Assembly: GCA_003612405.1 (NCBI GenBank) | Contig: RAYR01000004.1 | Span: 124,001 to 188,000, forward strand | DNA from: a bacterium 0.1xD8-71 | Lineage (GTDB): Bacteria; Bacillota; Clostridia; Lachnospirales; Lachnospiraceae | Direction: 5' to 3' | Length of the DNA stretch: 64,000 nucleotides | Part shown: positions 52,109-59,717 of the stretch, piece by piece | Layout of the letters: each line of letters begins with the position of its first letter | Position numbering within the stretch: the first letter of the stretch is position 1 | Notes under the pieces: generated by a model | The model's input: only the letters and a program-made list of their open reading frames with translations | Database searches by the model: none | What the model was told of the DNA's origin: nothing | Made by a program: the position numbers and the translations under genes

Positions 52109-53028
52109 TTATGTACCTGTCTGCTGTGCTTTCTTCATAATATCCTTAACAACATTAGTACCCTCTATCTTATTCATGCCAAAACACTTCTTTCCTGCGT
52201 CCTTCAAAGAAGCCCCGATATGATAGCCTTCCACACCATCAATAATCAAAAAACGGTCATGAAAGGCTATAGTCTTCTTAACCGTTAACATAGGATACTG
52301 GGCATTGAAATTATTTATATCTTGTGCAGTAATCCTTGTACTTGGAAGTGTATATGCAAAAACATTAACACCTGCATTTTTCTTGGCAAGGATATTTAAT
52401 GTAATCACATCAATATATCCATCAATTAGAATAATTTCCTTCTTTGCATGTCCGATAATATCTGCAAGAAAACTGAAGGCATCAAAAATCTGTCCATCAT
52501 AAAAAATCTTCTGATTATCTTCCTCATGATTTGCCATATACTCAAAGATTCTACCAAACTTCTCATCTGCATCCTTTTGGTATTCCAATTGCTTCAGCTC
52601 TATAGAATTAATCTTTTCAAACATAAGCGCGTTATTAGCAATAAAATGACGCATCTCCTTAAAAGCACGCATAATAAAAATGCTTTGCTTGGTAGCTAAT
52701 TCCCCTTTTAAAACCGTAGCCAACATATATATGCCCTGCTCTGTAAATGCATATGGTAATTTTCTACGGCCTCCTCCTTGCCCAGAAAAAAATGTATTTT
52801 CTCGTGAAGTCACAAATTGTGACTTCACCAAATCAACTTCATCCCTTGTCATTTGAAACATAAAATCTTCTGGAAATCTATCAATGTTTCTTCTTACCTG
52901 CTGATTCATAGCCTTTAGCTCATAACCATAAATATCTGCTAAGTCACTATCATCACCTGCTCTCCTCGAAGCATATACACATGGTCTCTAATAGATTCTA
53001 CAATTTTTAATTCTGTGGTATCTTCCAT
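52109..53028 (-). pseudogene. ORF6N-domain / PLD-like protein gene broken by a 4-nt deletion
   Basis: The downstream 266-aa part (from 52909) holds the ORF6N core (FPEDFMFQMTRDEVDLVKSQF, RKLPYAFTEQGIYMLATVL) and a C-terminal phospholipase D-like domain (KEIILIDGYID, FHDRFLIIDG). The missing N-terminus is upstream in another frame: from ATG 53028 it reads MEDTTELKIVESIRDHVYML and RGEQVMI, then stops. The join near 52950 reads GATGATAGTGAC, where GATGATAGATAGTGAC would restore the frame, so one GATA of a tandem pair has been lost. ORF6N proteins are phage-type regulators. Confidence 0.75.
52804..52828. repeat. Palindrome copy A (inside the ORF6N coding sequence)
   Basis: Perfect 12-bp arms GTGAAGTCACAA / TTGTGACTTCAC around a single central A. 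On the minus strand it encodes VKSQFVTS. Confidence 0.85.
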
Positions 53029-53060
53029 AAATCCTCTTTTCATACTATAAGTAATTTCCG

Positions 53061-53087
53061 TTTGAAGTCACAATTTGTGACCTCAAA
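53061..53087. repeat. Palindrome copy B (upstream of the ORF6N gene)
   Basis: TTTGAAGTCACAA-T-TTGTGACCTCAAA, 13-bp arms with one mismatch, 33 nt upstream of the ORF6N start, in the likely promoter region. It has the same sequence core as copy A. Confidence 0.8.
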
Positions 53088-53153
53088 AATAAAGTATTTA
53101 AAACTTTTACATTATTTATGTTCGCAATATTCTTTCGCAAATTTACTCTGCAT

Positions 53154-53180
53154 CCGTGAAGTTGCAAATTGCGACTTCAC
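53154..53180. repeat. Palindrome copy C (between the XRE and ORF6N genes)
   Basis: CGTGAAGTTGCAA-A-TTGCGACTTCACG, 13-bp arms with one mismatch, ending 2 nt before the XRE stop codon. It shares the GAAGT-N4-5-ACTTC architecture with copies A and B. Confidence 0.8.
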
Positions 53181-53182
53181 GT

Positions 53183-53551
53183 TTACATCTCCTCAAGACT
53201 CTCAATCTTCTTTAGAGCTTCCATATAAGCTAAAAGTCGCTTCTGCTGTTCTTCCTTAAGTCCATGATAATCTTCAACTATGCGAATATCCTGAGGTGTA
53301 AATCTACTCTCTGGCATTGCAGTAGCAATCTCATCCTCATCTTCTATTCCCTTACCAGTAAGAAGCTGCTCCGGAGTAATCTGCAAAACATTGCAGATAT
53401 CCATAATCTTTTCTACCGTTGGATTAGTCTTTTTCTTCTTCCACTCACTAATCGTACTGGTAGCAATACCGACCTGCTTTGCAAATTCTGCCTGTGTCAT
53501 ATTTCTTTCTTTTAATACTTTTATAATTCTTTCACTTATAGTCATACTCAT
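53183..53551 (-). CDS. XRE-family transcriptional regulator
   Basis: The protein (122 aa from the chosen start) has an N-terminal Cro/C1 HTH (SERIIKVLKERNMTQAEFAKQVGIATSTISEWKKKKTNP, given by MTQAEFAKQVGIATSTISEW). A short acidic linker and a C-terminal helix follow (RIVEDYHGLKEEQQKRLLAYM), a dimerisation motif common in element-borne regulators. ATG 53551 is preferred; ATG 53572 lacks any RBS. It precedes the ORF6N gene on the same strand with palindromes B and C in between. Confidence 0.85.
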   Translation of the reverse strand: MSMTISERIIKVLKERNMTQAEFAKQVGIATSTISEWKKKKTNPTVEKIMDICNVLQITPEQLLTGKGIEDEDEIATAMPESRFTPQDIRIVEDYHGLKEEQQKRLLAYMEALKKIESLEEM

Positions 53552-53605
53552 TTTCTCACATTGTGCATTCATTTATATGATATTCATTTATATGAATATA
53601 GATTA

Positions 53606-53977
53606 TCATGCATGCTTAACATATTCAACATCAAAATATACTTTTTTCTGTCGCGCCCTATTATATGCTTTATACCAATCCAGCATATCTCTTTTTAACA
53701 AATACAAATCCGGATCCGGCAATGATTCAAAATCCATTTTATCCGCATACTTTGCCACCATAGCACCTACAAACTCTGCAAAATTGCTCCATTCATCTCT
53801 TTCTTTTACTACAAATACTCTACTTCCTACCATAAAATCCTCCATTCTTTGCATACAAAAAGACCTAGTAATATCTGCATCCACGCAGGTACCAACCAGG
53901 TCTCTTATACATTTACTATATTCATTTTTATAAAACTCACTATTCTCATTAAGTCTAAAACAAAAGATTGCAAGCAA
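53606..53977 (-). CDS. Element-associated protein of unknown function
   Basis: The 123-aa reading frame opens with TTG at 53977. A plausible internal start is the Met of MEDFMVGSRVFVV. The C-terminal part (MDFESLPDPDLYLLKRDMLDWYKAYNRARQ) is charged and helical. No known domain is recognised. It lies between the XRE gene and the proposed transfer origin, an arrangement in which small accessory genes of mobilizable elements are often found. Confidence 0.5.
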   Translation of the reverse strand: MLAIFCFRLNENSEFYKNEYSKCIRDLVGTCVDADITRSFCMQRMEDFMVGSRVFVVKERDEWSNFAEFVGAMVAKYADKMDFESLPDPDLYLLKRDMLDWYKAYNRARQKKVYFDVEYVKHA

Positions 53978-53978
53978 T

Positions 53979-54070
53979 GATATTCGCTAGCGAATATCAA
54001 AAACGCTTGTCGGGGAGAAGTCTCCCCAAACCCCTGAAACCTCGCCACAGGCTCGGAGCAGTTATAATAT
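53979..54070. other. Candidate transfer origin (oriT) or structured region beside the relaxase gene
   Basis: It contains a perfect 20-bp palindrome (GATATTCGCT and its complement, 53979-53998) and, 13 nt on, a hairpin GGGGAGA-AG-TCTCCCC (54012-54027). A GC-rich stretch follows, in a region otherwise AT-rich. oriT sites lie next to relaxase genes and have such inverted repeats. No known nick sequence was recognised, and the hairpin could alternatively terminate the mob transcript. Confidence 0.35.
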
Positions 54071-54088
54071 TTTTCATAAACTACATAT

Positions 54089-55528
54089 TTATAAACTTGG
54101 ATTATTCTTCTTTTTCTGATAATCCTGCTCCTGCATTTCCTGTAGATTTAAAAATCTTTCCACATTCTGTTTTGCCATTAACAGTTCCTGCATCCTTTCC
54201 TTCGCTGGCTTATATTCTACATAAAGTTCCTTCTTCTCCTGAAGTAATTTCTGAAATTCTTCATCCAGAGCCTTTACGGTCGGAAGCTTTCCGTCCATTT
54301 TTTTGAATGCTTCTTTAGCTGCACTCCTTAGCAATAACACATCCCTATGCGCTTCAAAAAATTCCTTACTGTAACCGCTGGCCTTATACTGAATAAAAAC
54401 ATCTTGTGACTTCGAATAATTAAAAATATGCTGGCGTAACGACTTTATCTCAGCCATTCTCGTTTCAATTTCCTTCTGCCTAGATGAGATATAGGAAAAC
54501 CTGTCCCTTGCTTCAGTAGCCTTAGCTGACAGGTCATCAAAATTTTTTAAGCCATGCTCGCAAAGATACAATAATGTTTTTGATATAGCTTTCACATTAT
54601 GAACCTTGGCCCATCTTTCATAACCAGGACCCTTTTGCTTTGCAATAATATTCTGAATATCCAAAACCAAATCCAGTTTCTTTTCTGAATCACTTAATGC
54701 AACACTGTCTGATACATCATCAGAAACCTTACTAGCTCCAGTATCTACAACAAGCTCTCCTGCAATTCGTTTTACTATATCATCGTCCGCATATCCATTT
54801 CCAAGTGAACGAAGTCTAAGGTAATTTTTCTGACCTTCCGCCTTTACTGAAATATATTTTCCTCTTTTTATTTCAAATCCATGTTCTACCATGAACCTCA
54901 AAAATTCATCCATATCCTTTGGTTTTTTATTTTCAAAAATCCAATCTATCACCCCACGGATATCATCACGCCTACTAGACTTCCGAGAATATGTTGTTCT
55001 CTTCTGCCACTGCCCCGGTTTCTTTTCCGGTATCACAGACATCCCATGTTCCAAACAGATCAAATCACTCAATCTTCGTAATGCCAAGGATGACAAAAAG
55101 AAATTTTGATACTTATGTGTTGCATCCATATTGGTGGAATTATATACAATATGATTATGTATATGAGCTTTATCCACATGCGTAGCTACGATAAAAGCAT
55201 GCTTCCCCTTAGTCCATCGCATAGCAGTTTCATATCCTATTCTATTTGCCTCTTCAGGTGTAATCTCCCCAGGCTTAAAGGACTGACGAATCTGATAAGC
55301 TATCACATCTTTTTCCTTCTTTAATCCTCTTCCGGTATTTATTTCATATTGATTTTTTGTAAGTTCAAATTCCAGATCCACAGTATCTGGATTGCACTCA
55401 TAGGAAGATACAAACTCCCCGTTTTCTGTTTTCAAATCATTTTTTGCATAATCTGTTCTGTCCTTTAGACACTGACCTACAGACCTACCCTTCTGTAGAT
55501 GCATTGGTATCAATCTTGTTGCGGCCAT
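54089..55528 (-). CDS. Relaxase (MobA/VirD2 type, MOBP-like)
   Basis: Nicks oriT and leads the DNA strand into a recipient cell. The 479-aa protein has motif I near the N-terminus (SVGQCLKDRTDYAKN region with Tyr), then motif III HVDKAHIHNHIVYNS with the metal-binding histidines (about residue 120). A long helical C-terminal region follows (KEIETRMAEIKSLRQHI, EEFQKLLQEKKELYVEY). The mobC gene lies 14 nt upstream. No type IV secretion genes are present, so transfer would need a helper. Confidence 0.93.
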   Translation of the reverse strand: MAATRLIPMHLQKGRSVGQCLKDRTDYAKNDLKTENGEFVSSYECNPDTVDLEFELTKNQYEINTGRGLKKEKDVIAYQIRQSFKPGEITPEEANRIGYETAMRWTKGKHAFIVATHVDKAHIHNHIVYNSTNMDATHKYQNFFLSSLALRRLSDLICLEHGMSVIPEKKPGQWQKRTTYSRKSSRRDDIRGVIDWIFENKKPKDMDEFLRFMVEHGFEIKRGKYISVKAEGQKNYLRLRSLGNGYADDDIVKRIAGELVVDTGASKVSDDVSDSVALSDSEKKLDLVLDIQNIIAKQKGPGYERWAKVHNVKAISKTLLYLCEHGLKNFDDLSAKATEARDRFSYISSRQKEIETRMAEIKSLRQHIFNYSKSQDVFIQYKASGYSKEFFEAHRDVLLLRSAAKEAFKKMDGKLPTVKALDEEFQKLLQEKKELYVEYKPAKERMQELLMAKQNVERFLNLQEMQEQDYQKKKNNPSL

Positions 55529-55542
55529 ATTTTATCTCCTTC

Positions 55543-55878
55543 CTATCGATTCATTTTTGTCAATTCATCAAGAATTCCACGAAGCAGTTCCTTAATCTCT
55601 AACTGTTCTTCCTGAAGCTCCTTGATATCTGTTTCATAAATATTACCTGTTTCATTGGCCCTCTTAGCTACCTGATTTAGATTATTGGAATTGATTCTTG
55701 CAAGTCTCAATATTTCTGTAAGTTCTGATAAATCCAGTCGTATAACATAACCATCCATTGCCATCTTCCTAAGGTACGCTGTTGGTTTCTTGATTCCGGA
55801 AAGCTTCATTTTCTTCTGAATAATCTCGTATTCACTATCTGTTACTCTAAAATTTAATTGCTTATATCTGTATTCCAT
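55543..55878 (-). CDS. mobC: MobC relaxosome accessory protein
   Basis: The 111-aa protein has a ribbon-helix-helix-like start (YRYKQLNFRVTDSEYEIIQKKM) and the MobC signature LARINSNNLNQVAKRANETGNIY. ATG 55878 has AAGGAG 9 nt upstream; an in-frame GTG at 55902 overlaps that site. It precedes the relaxase gene. Confidence 0.9.
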   Translation of the reverse strand: MEYRYKQLNFRVTDSEYEIIQKKMKLSGIKKPTAYLRKMAMDGYVIRLDLSELTEILRLARINSNNLNQVAKRANETGNIYETDIKELQEEQLEIKELLRGILDELTKMNR

Positions 55879-56083
55879 AATGGTGTTCTCCTTCTTATCC
55901 ACATCCCATCCGGATAGGATAGGATTGATATTATTCTATTAAGTTTATTTATATTATTTTTATTACCGGATGAATTTCATACTTCCGTACTGATGAAAAT
56001 CAGCGGTTTGTAAATCTGTTTTTCATACTCCTTGGCTGTCAAAATGACAGTTCTAGACTTGTACTTATGACAGTAGTTCCACA

Positions 56084-56452
56084 TCAGGCGGATAATGCTG
56101 AAATATCTGCTACATATATTTTCGCAGGCCTTCCCAGTCCCTGCTTCTTTCTCCTTATTAGACCTACCTTTTCCAGTTCCATAAGTAGCTTCGTTGCTTT
56201 TTGATGTGCACACCTAAGTGTCATCTGAATCGTTTCCAAAGTACAATAAACAAAAACATCCCCTTTCTTATCTCTCCAATCATTTCTTTCGGATAATGAC
56301 CTGCGATCCAAAAGAATTCCATATAAAAGCATTGCATCCTCAGAAAGGCCCACATATTTTTCATCTGTTAAAATCACCTTCGGAATCCTAAAAAATGGCA
56401 TTCTCTCTTCCCGATTCATTTCGTTTGTTGTCATTACATTTTCCTCGTTCAT
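56084..56452 (-). CDS. Truncated RepA-type replication initiator (N-terminal winged helix)
   Basis: The 122-aa protein matches the N-terminal domain of RepA_N initiators: FFRIPKVILTDEKYVGLSEDAM, LLYGILLDRRSLS, ATKLLMELEKVGLIRRKKQGLGRPAKIYV. Full-length RepA is much longer; this stops soon after the KIYV stretch, as in many integrated elements. RBS AGAAGGAGGAAG precedes ATG. It could act as a regulator or be a relic. Confidence 0.8.
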   Translation of the reverse strand: MNEENVMTTNEMNREERMPFFRIPKVILTDEKYVGLSEDAMLLYGILLDRRSLSERNDWRDKKGDVFVYCTLETIQMTLRCAHQKATKLLMELEKVGLIRRKKQGLGRPAKIYVADISALSA

Positions 56453-56480
56453 TTCTTCCTCCTTCTAAAAATAAGCATAA

Positions 56481-56509
56481 GAAAAGCACTTCAGATTTCT
56501 CTAAAGTGC
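56481..56509 (-). terminator. Hairpin terminator upstream of the repA-like gene
   Basis: GCACTT-AGA / TCT-AAGTGC imperfect stem followed by TTTTCTT on the minus strand, 30 nt before the repA-like start. It may end read-through or act as an attenuator. Confidence 0.5.
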
Positions 56510-56627
56510 CTGTAAACAATGTTTCTCTTCCTTCAATTACCTACGCAGTGCCCCTATTTGCCCACAAATGCCCCTCCTTTCCTCCGTCTTATGATTTAAC
56601 ATATCATAATAAAATCTGTAATAATTG

Positions 56628-56657
56628 AAAAAGGCCGAAACCACAAGGGTTTCAGCC
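56628..56657 (-). terminator. Terminator of the kinase/phosphotransferase operon
   Basis: GGCTGAAACC / GGTTTCGGCC, 10-bp stem with one wobble or mismatch, followed by TTTTT, about 95 nt after the AraC-phosphotransferase stop. Confidence 0.85.
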
Positions 56658-56750
56658 TCTCTTATCACTTTAATAATAATATGCTTTTCCGATTTTTTGG
56701 TATAGCAAACACACCATTATTATACGAATGTATGTTAGGTATGTCAATAT

Positions 56751-58043
56751 TTAAATTTTTAAGTTTTCAAAGTGATCAATCATCCATTCTGTCATACTTA
56801 CATTTACTTCATAGATATCTTTATACTTGTCTTTATCAGCAAACCACGATGTTGCTATGAACTGATTTGCAAGTAAAACATATGGAATTGCTTCTTTCTC
56901 AGATTCAGTAAGTTTTGCAACCGCATCGTACCCATACATGATTTCTCTGAAAATCTCAATCCATTTTTTTAACTTGTCTGGATTATCTAATTCAAAGCTT
57001 TCTGATAAAATAGCGGAAGCTGCATAGCATGGATCATAAATTCTCACACTGCACTCACTCAAATCAAAATCAATAAATCCCCACTTATCATCGTTCGTAA
57101 TAATATTGCTTGGATTAGGATCTCTATGAATAATCTGTTTTGGTAGTTCATCATATAATTCTCTAAAACGACGCTGGTAAGACTCTAAAAAACTCTTATC
57201 AATAACCACCTTTTCATTAAGTGCAGGAATTGCCCATTCACAAACATTTTTAAGAATATTCATATCATCCACTACAACATCTATCTTTGCTAATGCAAGA
57301 CTCAGCTGACCGACTATCTCTCCAATAAATCTGGCCTTTTCTAAATATTCATCTAAATACACCGAGCCAACTTTTATATTTTCGCCTTGTATTCTTTTGC
57401 TTAGAACATAATATAAACCTGCATCTTCTACGTAATATTTACCGTCCTTTGTAGGAATAGTCTGTGCCGCTAACAGACCGATTGATTCTAAAGCATGTGA
57501 AATATCAATAGTTTTCTTAATACTTCCAAGGTTTGCAGAGAATTTAATCACATAATCCTCTCCAACATATTTCGCACTATCACTTATTTCCCCAGTTTCT
57601 CCGTAAACAACATCTGCAATTTTTTCATTTTCCAATTCCCAATTTATTAAAATATCTCTAATTTTCTTCTGACTCATTATGATATGTTCCTCCTGTAAAA
57701 TATTAATTCGATAAGGCTTCTTTGCCTTATACATTTTAAGGTAGACCTTCGGTGTATATCCGATTTCACGAACAAATGATTTATAGAATCCAGCGTAAGT
57801 TTCATACCCATAAGATAATGCCACATCTATTTTTTTATGCCCCAAGCTAATCTCATGAATTCCATGTAATAGCCTTCTTCTAGTAATGTACTGCATGACC
57901 GGCATACCGACAGCACTTTGAAACAAACGATAAAAGTGAAATAGCGAAAAACCTGCAAGGTCACTTAATTCTTCCACTGATATTTCAGCTTTTAAATTGT
58001 CTTCTATATAATCCAAAATTCTTTGTATCGCTTTTCTATCCAC
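56751..58043 (-). CDS. AraC-type HTH fused to an aminoglycoside-phosphotransferase-like kinase
   Basis: Residues 1-105 are an AraC/MarA-type double HTH (IQRILDYIEDNLKAEISVEEL, YETYAGFYKSFVREIGYTPKVY). Residues 130-430 form an APH/choline-kinase-type domain with catalytic loop IIHRDPNPSNII and metal-binding GFIDFDLSE. Such a fusion could sense and modify the same compound. The GTG at 58043 has AGGAGG 7 nt upstream; the ATG two codons earlier abuts it. It lies 83 nt after the second P-loop kinase on the same strand and before a terminator, so it is the last gene of that operon. Its substrate is unknown. Confidence 0.82.
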   Translation of the reverse strand: MDRKAIQRILDYIEDNLKAEISVEELSDLAGFSLFHFYRLFQSAVGMPVMQYITRRRLLHGIHEISLGHKKIDVALSYGYETYAGFYKSFVREIGYTPKVYLKMYKAKKPYRINILQEEHIIMSQKKIRDILINWELENEKIADVVYGETGEISDSAKYVGEDYVIKFSANLGSIKKTIDISHALESIGLLAAQTIPTKDGKYYVEDAGLYYVLSKRIQGENIKVGSVYLDEYLEKARFIGEIVGQLSLALAKIDVVVDDMNILKNVCEWAIPALNEKVVIDKSFLESYQRRFRELYDELPKQIIHRDPNPSNIITNDDKWGFIDFDLSECSVRIYDPCYAASAILSESFELDNPDKLKKWIEIFREIMYGYDAVAKLTESEKEAIPYVLLANQFIATSWFADKDKYKDIYEVNVSMTEWMIDHFENLKI

Positions 58044-58126
58044 CGCCATCCCTCCTTTCTAATTTGTCGTAGCTACATACATATCATAAAATATTGGTCA
58101 TAGAAAATATTTCCTACATTGCTGAT

Positions 58127-58768
58127 TTAAATTCTTTTTAGTTTCAGATATAACTCTACCATCTGCATAGTTTCATCAATACTTCTGCTTTCATCTTTCA
58201 ATAATATCTGAAAACTAGAGTGTAGGAACTTATCATAATTTTCCTGAGAATTCACTTTCTCTAAGCACGCTCGAAAATTAGCAATTGCTGCATCCGGATT
58301 CTTTTCTTTTAACAATAACTGATAAAGAAACTGCTTTTCACTATCAGGTCTGTCAAAAAATCTTGATACTGAAATGGATGGATCCGCTAACATAATCAGC
58401 ACATGGTCCTTATCAGTAATTTTTCCAAGAGTCTCTAAAGAGATATTCGTATCTACAAATATCTTTTTATCCGTCGTCTTTACAAGATCCTCCAATATTC
58501 GCAGTTCCAATATTTCACACTCTTTAGCTACATCTTCAATCCATTTTGCATATTCATCCGGGGTTCTTCTGATAAAGTCCGCCCAATCCTTTAGATTAGC
58601 TGTATATCCAAGATTCGGAAACTCATTCCAATCAAGACCACCCATTAAAGATTCGTGATAATTTTCCTCACAAGCAATGCCGTCATATTTTTCTGCCAGT
58701 CTTTTTACCATCGTGGATTTGCCCGCATATGCACTACCGTTAAAAAAATATACATTCTCTAAATCCAT
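58127..58768 (-). CDS. P-loop kinase-like protein, paralogue 2
   Basis: The 213-aa protein has Walker A FNGSAYAGKSTMVKRL near residue 10. Other hallmarks are KKIFVDTNISLETL, HVLIMLADPSI and SRFFDRPDSEKQFLYQLL. The fold looks like small nucleoside or antibiotic kinases (the AAA/zeta-toxin/chloramphenicol phosphotransferase group), but no exact family is recognised. ATG 58768 with AAAGG upstream is chosen; the reading frame opens upstream and overlaps the preceding gene by 11 nt. It is clearly homologous to the gene before it, a local duplication. Confidence 0.7.
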   Translation of the reverse strand: MDLENVYFFNGSAYAGKSTMVKRLAEKYDGIACEENYHESLMGGLDWNEFPNLGYTANLKDWADFIRRTPDEYAKWIEDVAKECEILELRILEDLVKTTDKKIFVDTNISLETLGKITDKDHVLIMLADPSISVSRFFDRPDSEKQFLYQLLLKEKNPDAAIANFRACLEKVNSQENYDKFLHSSFQILLKDESRSIDETMQMVELYLKLKRI

Positions 58769-58787
58769 ACCTATATTCCTTTCCATT

Positions 58788-59432
58788 TTATAATCCAAAA
58801 TGTTTCTCTATAATTTTTAAAGTACCCTCTACAGTATCGTGATCCGTTCTTTCTAAAAACTTAAAACCACTTTCCAACATATTGCGTCTTTCCTGTTCAT
58901 TATCCAAATTAAGTGCCTCAATAACATTATCTAACAATTCTTTTCCATCCGGAAAGGACAATATAAATTGATACACTTCATCCTTATCAGCGCGGTCAAA
59001 ATAATGCTGTAGCTTCATTTCATCTGGTGCAAATAAAAGAAATACATGCTCATAATCACTAATTTCCTTTAAAATATCTAAAGGAATGATTCCGTCAACA
59101 ATAATTTTCTGGTCTTTTGGAAAGCTTAGTAAATCGGCAATTGTAAACTCTGCTTCTTCTCTAAGTTCTGCCTGCATCCAATCTGCATACTGTCTTGGTG
59201 GTTGCGCAAAATATCCATGCCAGTCAGCACTTCTGTCAAGACTAATCGCAGGTTGTTCCTTCTCGCTAGCAACCGAAACATATTCATCATAATGATCCCC
59301 TTGACGATATCTTATAAATCCATGCTTTTCTTCTAATAATCTTGCCATTGTAGTTTTTCCGCCATAAGCTCCACCACATAAAAAATAAACATTCTTCAAA
59401 TGTTCTTTGATAATATTATTTGCTATCTTCAT
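58788..59432 (-). CDS. P-loop kinase-like protein, paralogue 1, behind an attenuator
   Basis: The 214-aa protein has Walker A CGGAYGGKTTMARLLEE (residue 18 on). It continues with KIIVDGIIPLDILKEI, HVFLLFAPDEM and HYFDRADKDEVYQFIL, paralleling the next gene. AGGAGG stands 8 nt before ATG. The terminator of a leader-peptide attenuator ends 24 nt upstream, so transcription into the gene should depend on antitermination. By context it may modify or sense an antibiotic or a ribosome-stress signal. Its substrate is unknown. Confidence 0.72.
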   Translation of the reverse strand: MKIANNIIKEHLKNVYFLCGGAYGGKTTMARLLEEKHGFIRYRQGDHYDEYVSVASEKEQPAISLDRSADWHGYFAQPPRQYADWMQAELREEAEFTIADLLSFPKDQKIIVDGIIPLDILKEISDYEHVFLLFAPDEMKLQHYFDRADKDEVYQFILSFPDGKELLDNVIEALNLDNEQERRNMLESGFKFLERTDHDTVEGTLKIIEKHFGL

Positions 59433-59455
59433 CTATATTTCCTCCTGCTTCGCAT

Positions 59456-59559
59456 AAAAAAAATCACTTATTGCTAAGTGATCTCAAAAAATACATATGA
59501 AAATATATCTGCATCAGAAATGCAGATTACTCACATGCGCAGTAAGACCAATTGAGATA
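59456..59559 (-). promoter_or_regulatory. Transcription attenuator (antiterminator and terminator) before the kinase operon
   Basis: The terminator is ATCACTTA-GCAA-TAAGTGAT followed by seven or eight T (59456-59482). Strand 2 TATCTCAAT (59551-59559) can pair with strand 1 ATTGAGATA in the leader peptide codons (59623-59631), a perfect 9 bp. Alternatively it can pair with TTGAGAT (59481-59487), which runs into the terminator stem. A separate ATCTGCAT/ATGCAGAT hairpin (59507-59527) lies between. A ribosome stalled on the leader codons would free strand 2 and prevent termination. Confidence 0.8.
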
Positions 59560-59621
59560 CACTAGCAACAAAAATAAAACAAAGCACAACTTTGCCGTTC
59601 ATTCAAACATTGCTACAAAAA

Positions 59622-59645
59622 CTATCTCAATCTAATTACTAACAC
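59622..59645 (-). CDS. Regulatory leader peptide MLVIRLR
   Basis: A GTG-started ORF of seven codons (GTG TTA GTA ATT AGA TTG AGA) and TAG, with AAGGAGG 7 nt upstream. It ends Arg-Leu-Arg. The R-x-K/R (+x+) motif is where macrolide-bound ribosomes arrest in leaders such as that of ermD (MRLR). The AGA TTG AGA codons are strand 1 of the attenuator. Confidence 0.75.
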   Translation of the reverse strand: MLVIRLR

Positions 59646-59677
59646 ACGTAAGCCTCCTTCCGTTACCAACTATCTAT

Positions 59678-59706
59678 ACTATATACTATGCTTTACATGA
59701 TTGCAA
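59678..59706 (-). promoter_or_regulatory. Promoter of the attenuator-controlled kinase operon
   Basis: TTGCAA (59701-59706) and TATAGT (59678-59683) are 17 nt apart on the minus strand, about 25 nt before the leader peptide RBS. Confidence 0.65.
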
Positions 59707-59717
59707 GTTATTCCCAT

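Noticed and set aside
55977-56213. A 78-aa frame overlapping and continuing past the truncated repA gene, which might be its frameshifted C-terminus.
   Set aside because: Its sequence past the overlap does not look like the RepA middle domain, so a simple frameshift is not supported.
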